Positions 28,451 through 35,971 of a stretch of 57,135 bases of DNA are shown piece by piece; position 1 is the first letter of the stretch, and the number at the start of each line of letters is the position of its first letter. Under the pieces are notes generated by a model. The model saw nothing but the letters and a program-made list of their open reading frames with translations. It had not been told where the DNA came from and ran no database searches. The DNA comes from Clostridium sp. Its GTDB lineage: Bacteria; Bacillota; Clostridia; Lachnospirales; Lachnospiraceae. Where the stretch lies: positions 234,426 to 291,560 of the forward strand of contig JAMPFF010000001.1 of the NCBI GenBank assembly GCA_023664605.1. The letters are read 5' to 3'. The position numbers and the translations under genes were made by a program.

Positions 28451-29824
28451 ATGAAAAGTATAGCATTACATAATCTTGGCTGTAAAGTAAACGGTTATGA
28501 AATGGACGTTATGCAACAAATATTGAAAGAAAACGGGTATAAAATTGTATCTTTTGATGAGATTGCCGATATTTATATTATTAATACCTGTACGGTAACA
28601 AATATCGCCGACCAGAAGAGTAGACAGATGCTGCACCGTGCGAAAAAGAAGAACCCGGACGCGGTCGTGGTGGCTGTAGGCTGTTATGTACAGACGGGTG
28701 AAGATAAAATCGCCGCAGACCCGGCGGTTGATTTGGCTATCGGTAATAACCGCAAAAAAGATATCGCGGCGATTCTGGAACAATATATGGCGCAGAGGGA
28801 GAAATCCAATGCCGGTACGCAGGATAAAACATTACAGAATACGACGGTAATCGATATTAACCATACCAAAGAATATGAGGAAATAACCCGGCCGGTAGCG
28901 GCGTCGGCATGGACAAGGGAACATACGAGGGCCTATGTGAAAATTCAGGACGGCTGTAATCAGTTCTGCTCCTACTGCATCATTCCCTATGCCAGAGGAC
29001 GGGTGAGAAGCCGGAAAGAAGAAGATATTCTGGCGGAGGTATCGGGCATTGTAGAAATGGGCTGTCAGGAGATTGTTTTAACGGGTATCCATATCAGCTC
29101 TTACGGCGTGGACAGAGGAAAGGCACAGTTGCTGCCGTTGCTGGAAAAATTAAATGAAGTGAAAGGACTGCGGCGGATTCGTTTGGGGTCTCTGGAACCG
29201 GCTATTATCACAGAGGAATTTGCACAAAGAATCAGCGCGTTAGAAAAGCTGTGTCCGCATTTTCATATGTCTTTACAAAGCGGCTGTGACGAGACGCTTA
29301 GGCGGATGAATAGACACTATACGACACGGGAATACTTGGGAAAAGTAGAAGTGTTACGGCGTTATTTTGACAGACCGGCTATTACAACCGATGTGATTGT
29401 CGGCTTTCCCGGAGAGACGGAAGAAGAATTTCTGCATACGGAAGCTTTCTTACAAAAGGTTCATTTTTATGAGATGCACATTTTTAAATATTCCAAAAGA
29501 CAGGGAACGAGGGCGGCCGTTATGGACAATCAGGTTCCTGACAATATAAAGACGCAGAGAAGCAACAGGCTGATGCAGTTGGAGCGGCGGATGTCCAAAG
29601 AGTATAGGCAGTCTTTTATGGGGGAAGAAGTGGAAGCGTTGTTTGAGGAATGCAAAGAAATTGACGGACGGGTTTATCAAATCGGGCATACGAAACAGTA
29701 TATAAAGACAGCGTTGGAAACCCGGCAGGATATGCGTAACTGTATGGTGACGGGGCCGCTTACGGAATTTTTAAAAGATGATATCATGAAAATGGGAAGC
29801 TTAAAATTTATGGAGATTGATTGA
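28451..29824 (+). CDS. mtaB: tRNA t6A37 methylthiotransferase MtaB
   Basis: Radical-SAM enzyme that turns t6A37 of tRNA into ms2t6A37. The 457-residue protein has the N-terminal UPF0004 domain starting [16 protein letters not shown] with cluster cysteines (LGCKVN, NTCTVTN, VGCYVQ), the radical-SAM motif CNQFCSYC in [30 protein letters not shown], and a C-terminal TRAM domain. The NxCTVT and LGCKVN signatures favour MtaB over MiaB or RimO. IreB and RuvX follow closely, probably in one transcript. Confidence 0.94.
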   Translation: MKSIALHNLGCKVNGYEMDVMQQILKENGYKIVSFDEIADIYIINTCTVTNIADQKSRQMLHRAKKKNPDAVVVAVGCYVQTGEDKIAADPAVDLAIGNNRKKDIAAILEQYMAQREKSNAGTQDKTLQNTTVIDINHTKEYEEITRPVAASAWTREHTRAYVKIQDGCNQFCSYCIIPYARGRVRSRKEEDILAEVSGIVEMGCQEIVLTGIHISSYGVDRGKAQLLPLLEKLNEVKGLRRIRLGSLEPAIITEEFAQRISALEKLCPHFHMSLQSGCDETLRRMNRHYTTREYLGKVEVLRRYFDRPAITTDVIVGFPGETEEEFLHTEAFLQKVHFYEMHIFKYSKRQGTRAAVMDNQVPDNIKTQRSNRLMQLERRMSKEYRQSFMGEEVEALFEECKEIDGRVYQIGHTKQYIKTALETRQDMRNCMVTGPLTEFLKDDIMKMGSLKFMEID

Positions 29825-29882
29825 ATTTTATTTCCAGATAGAGTATGATAATAAGAACATAAGAAAGGGGCATGGTTACGAG

Positions 29883-30146
29883 ATGCAGGATTTGGGGAAT
29901 ACACAATATTTTAAAGTAGAGACGGAACCGGAAACAGGCGTAAAGCTTGTTCTTTCGACAGTCTATGAAGCGTTGACGGAGAAAGGCTATAATCCTGTCA
30001 ATCAAATCGTGGGCTATATTATGTCGGGAGACCCTACTTACATTACCAGCCATAAGAGCGCGAGAAGCCTTATCATGAAGGTGGAGCGGGATGAACTGGT
30101 AGAGGAAATGTTGAAAGAGTACATTAAAAATTCATTACACAAATAG
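29883..30146 (+). CDS. ireB: IreB family regulatory phosphoprotein (UPF0297)
   Basis: Small cytoplasmic protein of 87 residues; in Enterococcus IreB is phosphorylated by the Ser/Thr kinase IreK and affects cephalosporin resistance. The sequence from [11 protein letters not shown] through [19 protein letters not shown] and [30 protein letters not shown] is the textbook family. ATG 29883 is used, with GAAAGGGG about a dozen bases upstream; earlier in-frame TTG codons lie in non-family sequence. It starts the conserved ireB-ruvX-DUF1292 trio. The typical Thr residues near the N-terminus are reduced to one (NTQYF). Confidence 0.96.
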   Translation: MQDLGNTQYFKVETEPETGVKLVLSTVYEALTEKGYNPVNQIVGYIMSGDPTYITSHKSARSLIMKVERDELVEEMLKEYIKNSLHK

Positions 30147-30155
30147 GAACGGCTT

Positions 30156-30590
30156 ATGAGAATCATGGGGTTGGACTTCGGCTCTAAGACGGTGGGGGTG
30201 GCTGTCAGCGACCCGCTCCTTATTACGGCGCAGGGCATTGAAATTATCAGAAGACAGGATGAAAATAAATTACGAAGGACATTAGCGCGTATTGAAGAGC
30301 TGATTGTAGAGTATGAAGTGACAGAGATTGTTTTAGGGCTGCCGAAAAATATGAACGATACTATCGGAGAACGAGCGGAACTTTCTTTGGAATTTAAGGA
30401 CAAGCTGGAGCGCAGAAGCGGACTTCCTGTAACAATGTGGGATGAAAGATTGACGACGGTAGCGGCAGATAAGGTGATGATGGAGGCCGGCATCAGACGA
30501 GAACACCGGAAAGAATATGTGGATAAGATTGCGGCGGTCTTTATTTTACAGGGATATCTGGATTACTTAAAGAATGGAAAAGAGTCTTAA
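30156..30590 (+). CDS. ruvX: Holliday junction resolvase-like protein RuvX (YqgF)
   Basis: RNase H-fold nuclease of 144 residues linked to 16S rRNA 5' maturation and Holliday-junction resolution. It begins [20 protein letters not shown] with the first catalytic Asp, has [19 protein letters not shown] with the catalytic Glu region, and [14 protein letters not shown] followed by the late Asp in [15 protein letters not shown]. The start is 9 bases after ireB, so they are co-transcribed. Confidence 0.96.
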   Translation: MRIMGLDFGSKTVGVAVSDPLLITAQGIEIIRRQDENKLRRTLARIEELIVEYEVTEIVLGLPKNMNDTIGERAELSLEFKDKLERRSGLPVTMWDERLTTVAADKVMMEAGIRREHRKEYVDKIAAVFILQGYLDYLKNGKES

Positions 30591-30620
30591 ACTGCCGGGA
30601 TGAGAGGTAGACAGCTATTT

Positions 30621-30875
30621 ATGGAGAAAATTATTTTTCAGACAGAGGCGGGAGAGGCCGCAGAGTTTTACGTGTTAGAACAGACGAGAATCGGCGGTAT
30701 CGATTATATTCTGGTAACGGACACGCAAGAGGATGACGGGGAAGCCCTAATCTTACGGGATAAGTCACAGCCCGGCGAAGAGGAAGCTCTTTATGAGATA
30801 GTGGCGGATGATGAGGAATTGAACGCAGTTGCGGCTGTGTTTGAAAATATGTTAGAGGATATTGAGTTATCTTAA
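30621..30875 (+). CDS. DUF1292 domain protein (YrzB-like)
   Basis: Acidic 84-residue protein of unknown function with the DUF1292 pattern: EKIIFQTEAGEAAEFYVLEQTRIGGIDYILVTD, then EALILRDK and EALYEIVADDEELNAVAAVFENML. The order ireB-ruvX-DUF1292 is conserved across Firmicutes. ATG 30621 is preferred, with GAGAGGT 12 bases upstream; an in-frame ATG at 30600 has no ribosome binding site. Confidence 0.9.
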   Translation: MEKIIFQTEAGEAAEFYVLEQTRIGGIDYILVTDTQEDDGEALILRDKSQPGEEEALYEIVADDEELNAVAAVFENMLEDIELS

Positions 30876-31047
30876 AAATATGCAGTACATATAGCGTGAC
30901 GTAAGGCTGTTTTTAGCATCGGGGCGGGATGACAGATAGAAGCGGTGCGGAAAATGTGAAGTGCAAGGGATACCCGGAAAACTGTCCGGACTACAAAACA
31001 GACGGCGGAACACTATGTCGATTGCAGAGAATATGGAGGAAAATTTT

Positions 31048-32721
31048 TTGAAAAAAAATGAACAGGAACAGGCTTCCGGACTGAAAGTAATACCTTTGGG
31101 CGGTCTGGAGCAGATTGGGCTTAACATTACTGCCTTTGAGTATGAGGACAGTATTATTGTCGTGGATTGCGGTTTGTCATTTCCGGAGGATGAGATGCTT
31201 GGCATCGATTTAGTAATTCCGGATATTACTTATCTGCGCGACAATATCGACAAGGTAAAGGGATTTATGATTACGCACGGTCATGAGGACCATATCGGGG
31301 CGCTGCCCTATGTACTAAAAGAAATCAATGTGCCGGTCTATGCGACGAAACTGACAATGGGCATTATTGAGAACAAGTTGAAAGAACATGACTTGATGAA
31401 TACGACTAAGCGTAAGGTTGTGAAATTCGGGCAGTCCATTAATCTGGGGAAATTCCGGATAGAGTTTATCAAGACAAATCATAGTATTGTAGACGCGGCC
31501 GCGCTGGCAATTTATTCTCCGGCGGGTATCATTGTGCATACGGGAGATTTTAAGGTGGATTATACGCCAGTATTCGGTGATGCCATTGACTTACAGCGTT
31601 TTGCGGAAATCGGAAAAAAGGGCGTTCTTGCCCTGATGTGCGACAGTACGAATGCGGAACGGCATGGATTTACGCCGTCTGAAAAAACGGTGGGCAAGAC
31701 CTTTGATTCGCTCTTTTCGGAACATAGCGATACGAGAATTATTATTGCGACATTTGCTTCTAATGTGGACAGAGTGCAGCAGATTATTAATTCGGCGGAC
31801 AAATTTGGCAGAAAGGTTGTCGTCGAGGGCAGAAGTATGGTGAATATCATTGAGACGGCTTCTACGCTGGGATATTTGAACATTCCGGACAATACGTTGA
31901 TTGATATAGAGCAGTTGAAGAATTATCCGAGCGAAAAGACCGTTATTATCACGACGGGAAGCCAGGGCGAAAGCATGGCGGCCTTAAGCCGTATGGCGAG
32001 CAGCACGCACCGTAAAATTTCCATTGTGCCGGGCGATACCGTTATTTTTTCATCCAATCCGATACCGGGTAATGAAAAGGCGGTCACAAACGTTATTAAT
32101 GAACTTTTGATGAAAGGCGCAGACGTTATTTTTCAGGATGTTCATGTGTCAGGACATGCCTGCCAGGAAGAAATCAAGCTGATTTATACGCTGCTGCATC
32201 CCAAATACGCAATACCTGTGCATGGAGAATATAAGCATTTAAAGGCACAGGCGAAAATTGCAAGGGAACTCGGCATAGAAAAAGAAAATATTTTTATCCT
32301 GCATTCGGGGGATGTGCTGGAATTTCACGGCGAACAGGCCGCAGTGACCGGTAAAGTTCCGGTAGGCGCGATTCTGGTAGACGGACTTGGTGTGGGTGAC
32401 GTAGGAAATGTTGTTTTAAGAGACAGGCAGCATCTTGCTGAGGACGGCATTTTGATTGTTGTTTTGGCATTGGATTCCTATTCCAGCCAGCTTGTGTCCG
32501 GACCGGATATTGTGTCCCGTGGTTTCGTTTATGTCAGAGAGTCAGATGAACTGTTGGAAGAAGCAAGGCTTTTGGTGGACAGCGCAGTTATGGGCTGTCT
32601 GGATAAAGGACAAACCGATTGGGGGAAACTGAAATCCACCATTAAAGACGTATTGAGTGATTTTGTATGGAAAAAGACGAAAAGACGCCCGATGATACTT
32701 CCGATTATTATGGAGGTATAA
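31048..32721 (+). CDS. rnj: Ribonuclease J
   Basis: Metallo-beta-lactamase-fold RNase with endonuclease and 5' exonuclease activity, central to mRNA decay and rRNA processing. Motifs: LGGLEQIGLNITAFEYED, VDCGLSFPEDEMLGIDLVIPD, zinc site THGHEDHIGALPYV, HTGDFKVD, CDSTNAERHGFTPSE, SGHACQEEIKL and the beta-CASP HGEYKHLKAQAKIA. The TTG at 31048 is chosen: GGAGG lies eight bases upstream and the resulting 557 residues equal the family length; ATG 31015 is possible but has a poorer site. YlbF, a partner of RNase Y in Bacillus, is encoded next. Confidence 0.95.
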   Translation: MKKNEQEQASGLKVIPLGGLEQIGLNITAFEYEDSIIVVDCGLSFPEDEMLGIDLVIPDITYLRDNIDKVKGFMITHGHEDHIGALPYVLKEINVPVYATKLTMGIIENKLKEHDLMNTTKRKVVKFGQSINLGKFRIEFIKTNHSIVDAAALAIYSPAGIIVHTGDFKVDYTPVFGDAIDLQRFAEIGKKGVLALMCDSTNAERHGFTPSEKTVGKTFDSLFSEHSDTRIIIATFASNVDRVQQIINSADKFGRKVVVEGRSMVNIIETASTLGYLNIPDNTLIDIEQLKNYPSEKTVIITTGSQGESMAALSRMASSTHRKISIVPGDTVIFSSNPIPGNEKAVTNVINELLMKGADVIFQDVHVSGHACQEEIKLIYTLLHPKYAIPVHGEYKHLKAQAKIARELGIEKENIFILHSGDVLEFHGEQAAVTGKVPVGAILVDGLGVGDVGNVVLRDRQHLAEDGILIVVLALDSYSSQLVSGPDIVSRGFVYVRESDELLEEARLLVDSAVMGCLDKGQTDWGKLKSTIKDVLSDFVWKKTKRRPMILPIIMEV

Positions 32722-32722
32722 A

Positions 32723-32781
32723 GGTTGAAAATTAGAAATTTTCAACCGCAAGTTTGCGCTTACGCTCAAACTCGCAGGTTA
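32723..32781 (+). repeat. Two-hairpin intergenic element upstream of ylbF
   Basis: First stem GGTTGAAAATT-aga-AATTTTCAACC (32723-32747), perfect. Second stem GCAAGTTTG (32748-32756) with CAAACTCGC (32767-32775), the same arms as in the glpK leader, then AGGTTAAG. It begins two bases after the RNase J stop and sits in the ylbF leader. Confidence 0.65.
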
Positions 32782-32813
32782 AGAAAGAGTATATTTACAA
32801 AAGGGAGGACTGC

Positions 32814-33146
32814 ATGATGGACAGCATTGTAAAAAAAGCAACGGATTATTTTGTGGAGGAAATCAGAAAATCCGATATTTACAAAGAGTATAATATCCAA
32901 AAAGAGAAGCTGAAAAAACAGCCGGATTTGTTTGCCAGGGTAGCCGAATACCGGCAGAAGAATTTTGACTTGCAGGCAAACGCGCAGGGGGATGATTTGT
33001 TTGAAAGGCTGGATGCTTTTGAAAAAGAATATGAAGAATTTCGTGCAAACCCGCTGGTGGATGACTTTTTGCGGGCGGAACTTGCTTTCTGCCGTATGAT
33101 ACAGGAAGTCAATGTATGGATTACTGCGCAACTGGATTTTGAGTAA
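32814..33146 (+). CDS. YlbF family regulator
   Basis: All-helical 110-residue protein of the YlbF/YmcA (DUF964) group, which in Bacillus joins RicT and YmcA to influence RNase Y, competence and biofilm genes. The pattern is KKATDYFVEEIRKSDIYKEYNIQKEKLKKQPDLFARVAEYRQKNFDLQ with later DDFLRAELAFCRMIQEVN. GGGAGG lies 5 bases before ATG 32814 (an ATG at 32817 is equally possible). It follows RNase J, so an RNA-decay link is sensible. Confidence 0.88.
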   Translation: MMDSIVKKATDYFVEEIRKSDIYKEYNIQKEKLKKQPDLFARVAEYRQKNFDLQANAQGDDLFERLDAFEKEYEEFRANPLVDDFLRAELAFCRMIQEVNVWITAQLDFE

Positions 33147-33172
33147 TATTTTGACTCTATGATGGGAGGATA

Positions 33173-33295
33173 GATTGGAAAATAAGCTTGATAGCTTATT
33201 TTTCAATCGGCAATTTGTGCCGGAGCGTCACAAATATGCCTTGATGGCAGACGCAAATTGGAGATTTGCGTCGCCCCGTCGCGAGAACGCTCCGG
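33173..33295 (+). repeat. Two-hairpin element upstream of the MltG-like gene
   Basis: A 15-bp stem at 33173-33208 (GATTGGAAAATAAGC with its complement, one G-U) is followed by CGGCA-atttg-TGCCG and by a long stem-loop whose outer arms CCGGAGCGT (33220-33228) and ACGCTCCGG (33287-33295) are perfect and enclose GACGCAAAT-tggag-ATTTGCGTC (33250-33272). The mltG-like start lies 14 bases beyond. Its first-stem/second-stem order matches the elements at 3765, 32723 and 41971. Confidence 0.65.
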
Positions 33296-33308
33296 AATGG
33301 AGATTAGA

Positions 33309-33821
33309 ATGGACATAAAGCAGTTAATAGCTTCTGCCGTGGAAACAGTTATCAAGATAGCGGTTGTCGTTTTCCTTGTCACTTTTGTTTATGATGCCGC
33401 CATTAAGGCGTATGATTACGGCTATCGTGTCTTTGCGGAAGAGCCGGTGAGCGTCGGAGACGGCAGGACAATCAGCATCAGTGTGGAAGCAAGCGATTCC
33501 GTAAGGGATATCGGAAAGAATCTGGAAGACAAGGGTCTGATTCGAGACGCGAATTTATTTTTTGTACAGGAACTTTTGTCGGAATATCACGGAGAACTTA
33601 AGCCGGGCATTTATGATTTGAATACATCTATGACAACGGATGAAATGATGGAAATTATGTCTGCGGAACCGAAAGAAGAGGAAGAAGAAGCCGGAGCGTC
33701 AACCGATAATGTACCGATAGGGGAAGTGGAAGGAAACGAAGAAGGCACGGAGAACGAAGACGCCGCAGGGGATGCCGATGGAGCGGAAGGCACAGAGGGT
33801 GTGGGAAATGATAATGGATGA
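33309..33821 (+). CDS. MltG-like membrane protein, N-terminal part only
   Basis: A 170-residue protein with one N-terminal membrane helix (TVIKIAVVVFLVTFVYDAAI) and an extracellular LysM-like domain, SISVEASDSVRDIGKNLEDKGLIRDANLFFVQELLSEYHGELKPGIYDLNTSMTTDEMMEIM, as in the N-terminal half of MltG/YceG. The catalytic lytic transglycosylase domain is missing; an acidic low-complexity tail (EEEEEAGAS to the C-terminus) takes its place. Its position before trmR matches Bacillus mltG (yrrL). So it is either a non-catalytic family branch or a trimmed copy. ATG 33309 follows TGGAGATTAGA. Its end overlaps the next gene. Confidence 0.85.
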   Translation: MDIKQLIASAVETVIKIAVVVFLVTFVYDAAIKAYDYGYRVFAEEPVSVGDGRTISISVEASDSVRDIGKNLEDKGLIRDANLFFVQELLSEYHGELKPGIYDLNTSMTTDEMMEIMSAEPKEEEEEAGASTDNVPIGEVEGNEEGTENEDAAGDADGAEGTEGVGNDNG

Positions 33822-34455
33822 GCGTACGGTCGCGTTTATCAATTCTCTTGAACAGGAGATACCGCCTGTTTTGAGCGCAATAGAAAAAGAGGCAAAAAAA
33901 ACCGATGTGCCGATTATCCGGACGCAGACACAGGGGCTTATAAGGGTGTTATTGGCCATGAAAAAACCTGTGTCGATTCTGGAAGTGGGTTGCGCCATTG
34001 GTTTTTCTGCGTTATTCATGAGTGAATATGCGCCGGAGGGATGTAGGATAACGACGATTGAAAAATATGAAAAAAGGATTCCCGTCGCCAGAGAAAATTT
34101 TAAGCGCGCGGGAAAAGAGGACATCATCACGCTGTTAGAAGGAGACGCCGCGGACTGGTTAAAAAAGCTGGACGGCACATATGATTTTATCTTTATGGAT
34201 GCGGCTAAGGGGCAGTATATTCATTTTCTGCCGGATATTCTGCGTCTGATGCCGGAGGGCGGGCTTCTTTTATCCGATAATGTATTACAGGACGGCGATA
34301 TCATTCAATCGCGCTATGCGGTGACAAGAAGAAACCGCACGATACATTCCCGTATGCGGGATTATCTATATGAATTAAAACATCATCCACAGTTGGAAAC
34401 GGTAATTTTGCCGGTTGGGGATGGCGTTACTTTGAGCGTCAAAAATGCAAAATGA
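33808..34455 (+). CDS. trmR: tRNA 5-hydroxyuridine O-methyltransferase TrmR (class I O-methyltransferase)
   Basis: SAM-dependent enzyme of 215 residues; the Bacillus homologue YrrM/TrmR methylates 5-hydroxyuridine at tRNA position 34. Motifs: VSILEVGCAIGFSALFMSEY, TTIEKYEKRIPVARENFKRAG, EGDAADWLKKLDGTYDFIFMDAAKGQY and LLSDNVLQDG with the metal site. ATG 33808 (or 33814) overlaps the end of the MltG-like gene. The U32 protein that makes the hydroxyuridine substrate in Bacillus is encoded next, which supports this specific function over a generic catechol O-methyltransferase. Confidence 0.9.
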   Translation: MIMDERTVAFINSLEQEIPPVLSAIEKEAKKTDVPIIRTQTQGLIRVLLAMKKPVSILEVGCAIGFSALFMSEYAPEGCRITTIEKYEKRIPVARENFKRAGKEDIITLLEGDAADWLKKLDGTYDFIFMDAAKGQYIHFLPDILRLMPEGGLLLSDNVLQDGDIIQSRYAVTRRNRTIHSRMRDYLYELKHHPQLETVILPVGDGVTLSVKNAK

Positions 34456-34465
34456 GGAGTTATGT

Positions 34466-35689
34466 ATGAAAAAACCTGAATTATTGATTCCCGCAAGCAG
34501 TCTGGAAGTATTGAAAACGGCGGTTATCTTCGGAGCTGATGCGGTCTATATCGGCGGGGAGGCTTTCGGGCTGCGTGCCAAGGCAAAAAACTTCACAAAG
34601 GAAGAGATGGAGCAGGGAATTGCCTTTGCACATGCGCATGGCGTGCGTGTACATGTGACGGCCAATATTCTGGCGCATAATTATGATTTAGAGGGCGCGG
34701 CGCAGTATTTTCAGGAATTAAAAGAAATGAAGCCGGACGCGCTGATTATTGCAGACCCCGGTATGTTTACACTGGCAAGGGAAATCTGCCCGGAAATAGA
34801 TATCCATATCTCTACACAGGCGAATAATACAAACTATATGACGTATCTGTTCTGGCATAAACAGGGTGCGAAAAGAGTAGTATCGGCAAGGGAGTTATCG
34901 CTGTGTGAAATCAAGGAAATTCGGGAAAAAATACCGGCTGATTTAGAAATAGAAAGCTTTATCCACGGGGCAATGTGCATCTCCTATTCGGGACGCTGCC
35001 TGCTTAGCAGCTATTTTACCGGAAGAGACGCCAATCATGGCGCATGTACGCACCCGTGCCGTTGGAAATATGCGGTAGTGGAGGAAAAAAGACCGGGAGA
35101 GTATCTTCCCGTCTATGAAAACGAGCGGGGAACGTATATTTTTAACTCCAAGGACTTATGTATGATAGAGCATATTCCGGAGATGATAGACGCCGGAATC
35201 GACAGTTTCAAAATCGAGGGGAGGATGAAAACCGCCCTCTATGTCGCTGCGGTTGCGCGTACTTATCGGAAAGCGATAGACGACTGTTTGGAATCGGAGG
35301 AAAAATACCGTGCCAATATGAAATGGTATCAGGAAGAGATTGCAAAGTGTACCTACCGCCAGTTTACGACAGGATTTTATTTTGGCAGACCGGACGAGAC
35401 GACGCAGATTTATGATAATAATACCTATATAAACGAGTATGTCTATCTGGGAATCATCGGCGCCGTGGACGAGGCAGGGTGCGCGTATATCGAGCAGCGT
35501 AATAAATTCAGCACGGGCGATGAGATTGAGATTATGAAGCCGGATGGGAGGAATATTCCGGTCAAAGTGCTGCATATGTATGATGAGGACGGGCAGGAGG
35601 TCGAAAGCTGCCCGCATTCTAAACAAAAAATCGCGGTGGAGTTATCGCAGATTCCGGCGCAGTATGATATTTTGCGGGTGAAAAATTAA
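34466..35689 (+). CDS. trhP: U32 family protein, probable tRNA uridine-34 hydroxylase TrhP
   Basis: Peptidase-U32-fold protein of 408 residues. TrhP homologues (YegQ, YrrO) contain an iron-sulfur cluster and hydroxylate U34 of tRNA with prephenate. Seen here: KPELLIPASSLEVLKTAVIFGADAVYIGG, ISTQANNTNY, the cysteine-rich HGAMCISYSGRCLLSSYFTGRDANHGACTHPCRW block, and SFKIEGRMKTALYVAAVARTYRKAID. ATG 34466 lies 5 bases after GAGGAGT. It is 10 bases after trmR, completing a hydroxylation-methylation pair for mo5U34. Bacillus has two such genes; only one is here. Confidence 0.9.
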   Translation: MKKPELLIPASSLEVLKTAVIFGADAVYIGGEAFGLRAKAKNFTKEEMEQGIAFAHAHGVRVHVTANILAHNYDLEGAAQYFQELKEMKPDALIIADPGMFTLAREICPEIDIHISTQANNTNYMTYLFWHKQGAKRVVSARELSLCEIKEIREKIPADLEIESFIHGAMCISYSGRCLLSSYFTGRDANHGACTHPCRWKYAVVEEKRPGEYLPVYENERGTYIFNSKDLCMIEHIPEMIDAGIDSFKIEGRMKTALYVAAVARTYRKAIDDCLESEEKYRANMKWYQEEIAKCTYRQFTTGFYFGRPDETTQIYDNNTYINEYVYLGIIGAVDEAGCAYIEQRNKFSTGDEIEIMKPDGRNIPVKVLHMYDEDGQEVESCPHSKQKIAVELSQIPAQYDILRVKN

Positions 35690-35780
35690 AGGACTGATAA
35701 GGTAATTTGTATAATATGAACAGCAATTTCTTTCAAATCACTTCTTTTTCTGCAAAATCCACAAAATTTTATTCCGGGTA

Positions 35781-35809
35781 TTGCATTTTAAAAGAAAAGA
35801 GAGTATTTT
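35781..35809 (+). promoter_or_regulatory. Probable glnA promoter
   Basis: TTGCAT (35781-35786), 17-base spacer, TATTTT (35804-35809). It would give a leader of about 155 bases that includes the attenuator below. Confidence 0.55.
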
Positions 35810-35855
35810 ATAAAAAGAGGTTGCAAAACCATTATGATAAAATATAAGGTATCTT

Positions 35856-35899
35856 GAACGAGGATGTTCCAAAAAGATTTATTTTTGGAGCATTTTTTT
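35856..35899 (+). promoter_or_regulatory. Putative transcription attenuator in the glnA leader
   Basis: A classic terminator, TGTTCCAAAAA (35865-35875) with TTTTTGGAGCA (35882-35892, one G-U) followed by seven T, lies between the promoter and glnA. A competing short hairpin GAAC-gaggat-GTTC (35856-35869) uses the 5' arm of the terminator and could act as an antiterminator. A further hairpin CATCTCT/AGAGATG follows downstream. The hexaloop does not fit the ANTAR A1/G4 rule well. The control signal is unknown; nitrogen status is the obvious guess. Confidence 0.65.
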
Positions 35900-35971
35900 A
35901 TACATCTCTCACAGAGATGTAAAACTGAGGGGGTTCGGGTAGCCGGATATGAGAAAAGGAGAGGAAGCAAA

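Noticed and set aside
35850-35900. ANTAR-type antitermination leader before glnA
   Set aside because: The hexaloop GAGGAT lacks the A1 and G4 bases of the ANTAR target and no second matching hairpin was found.
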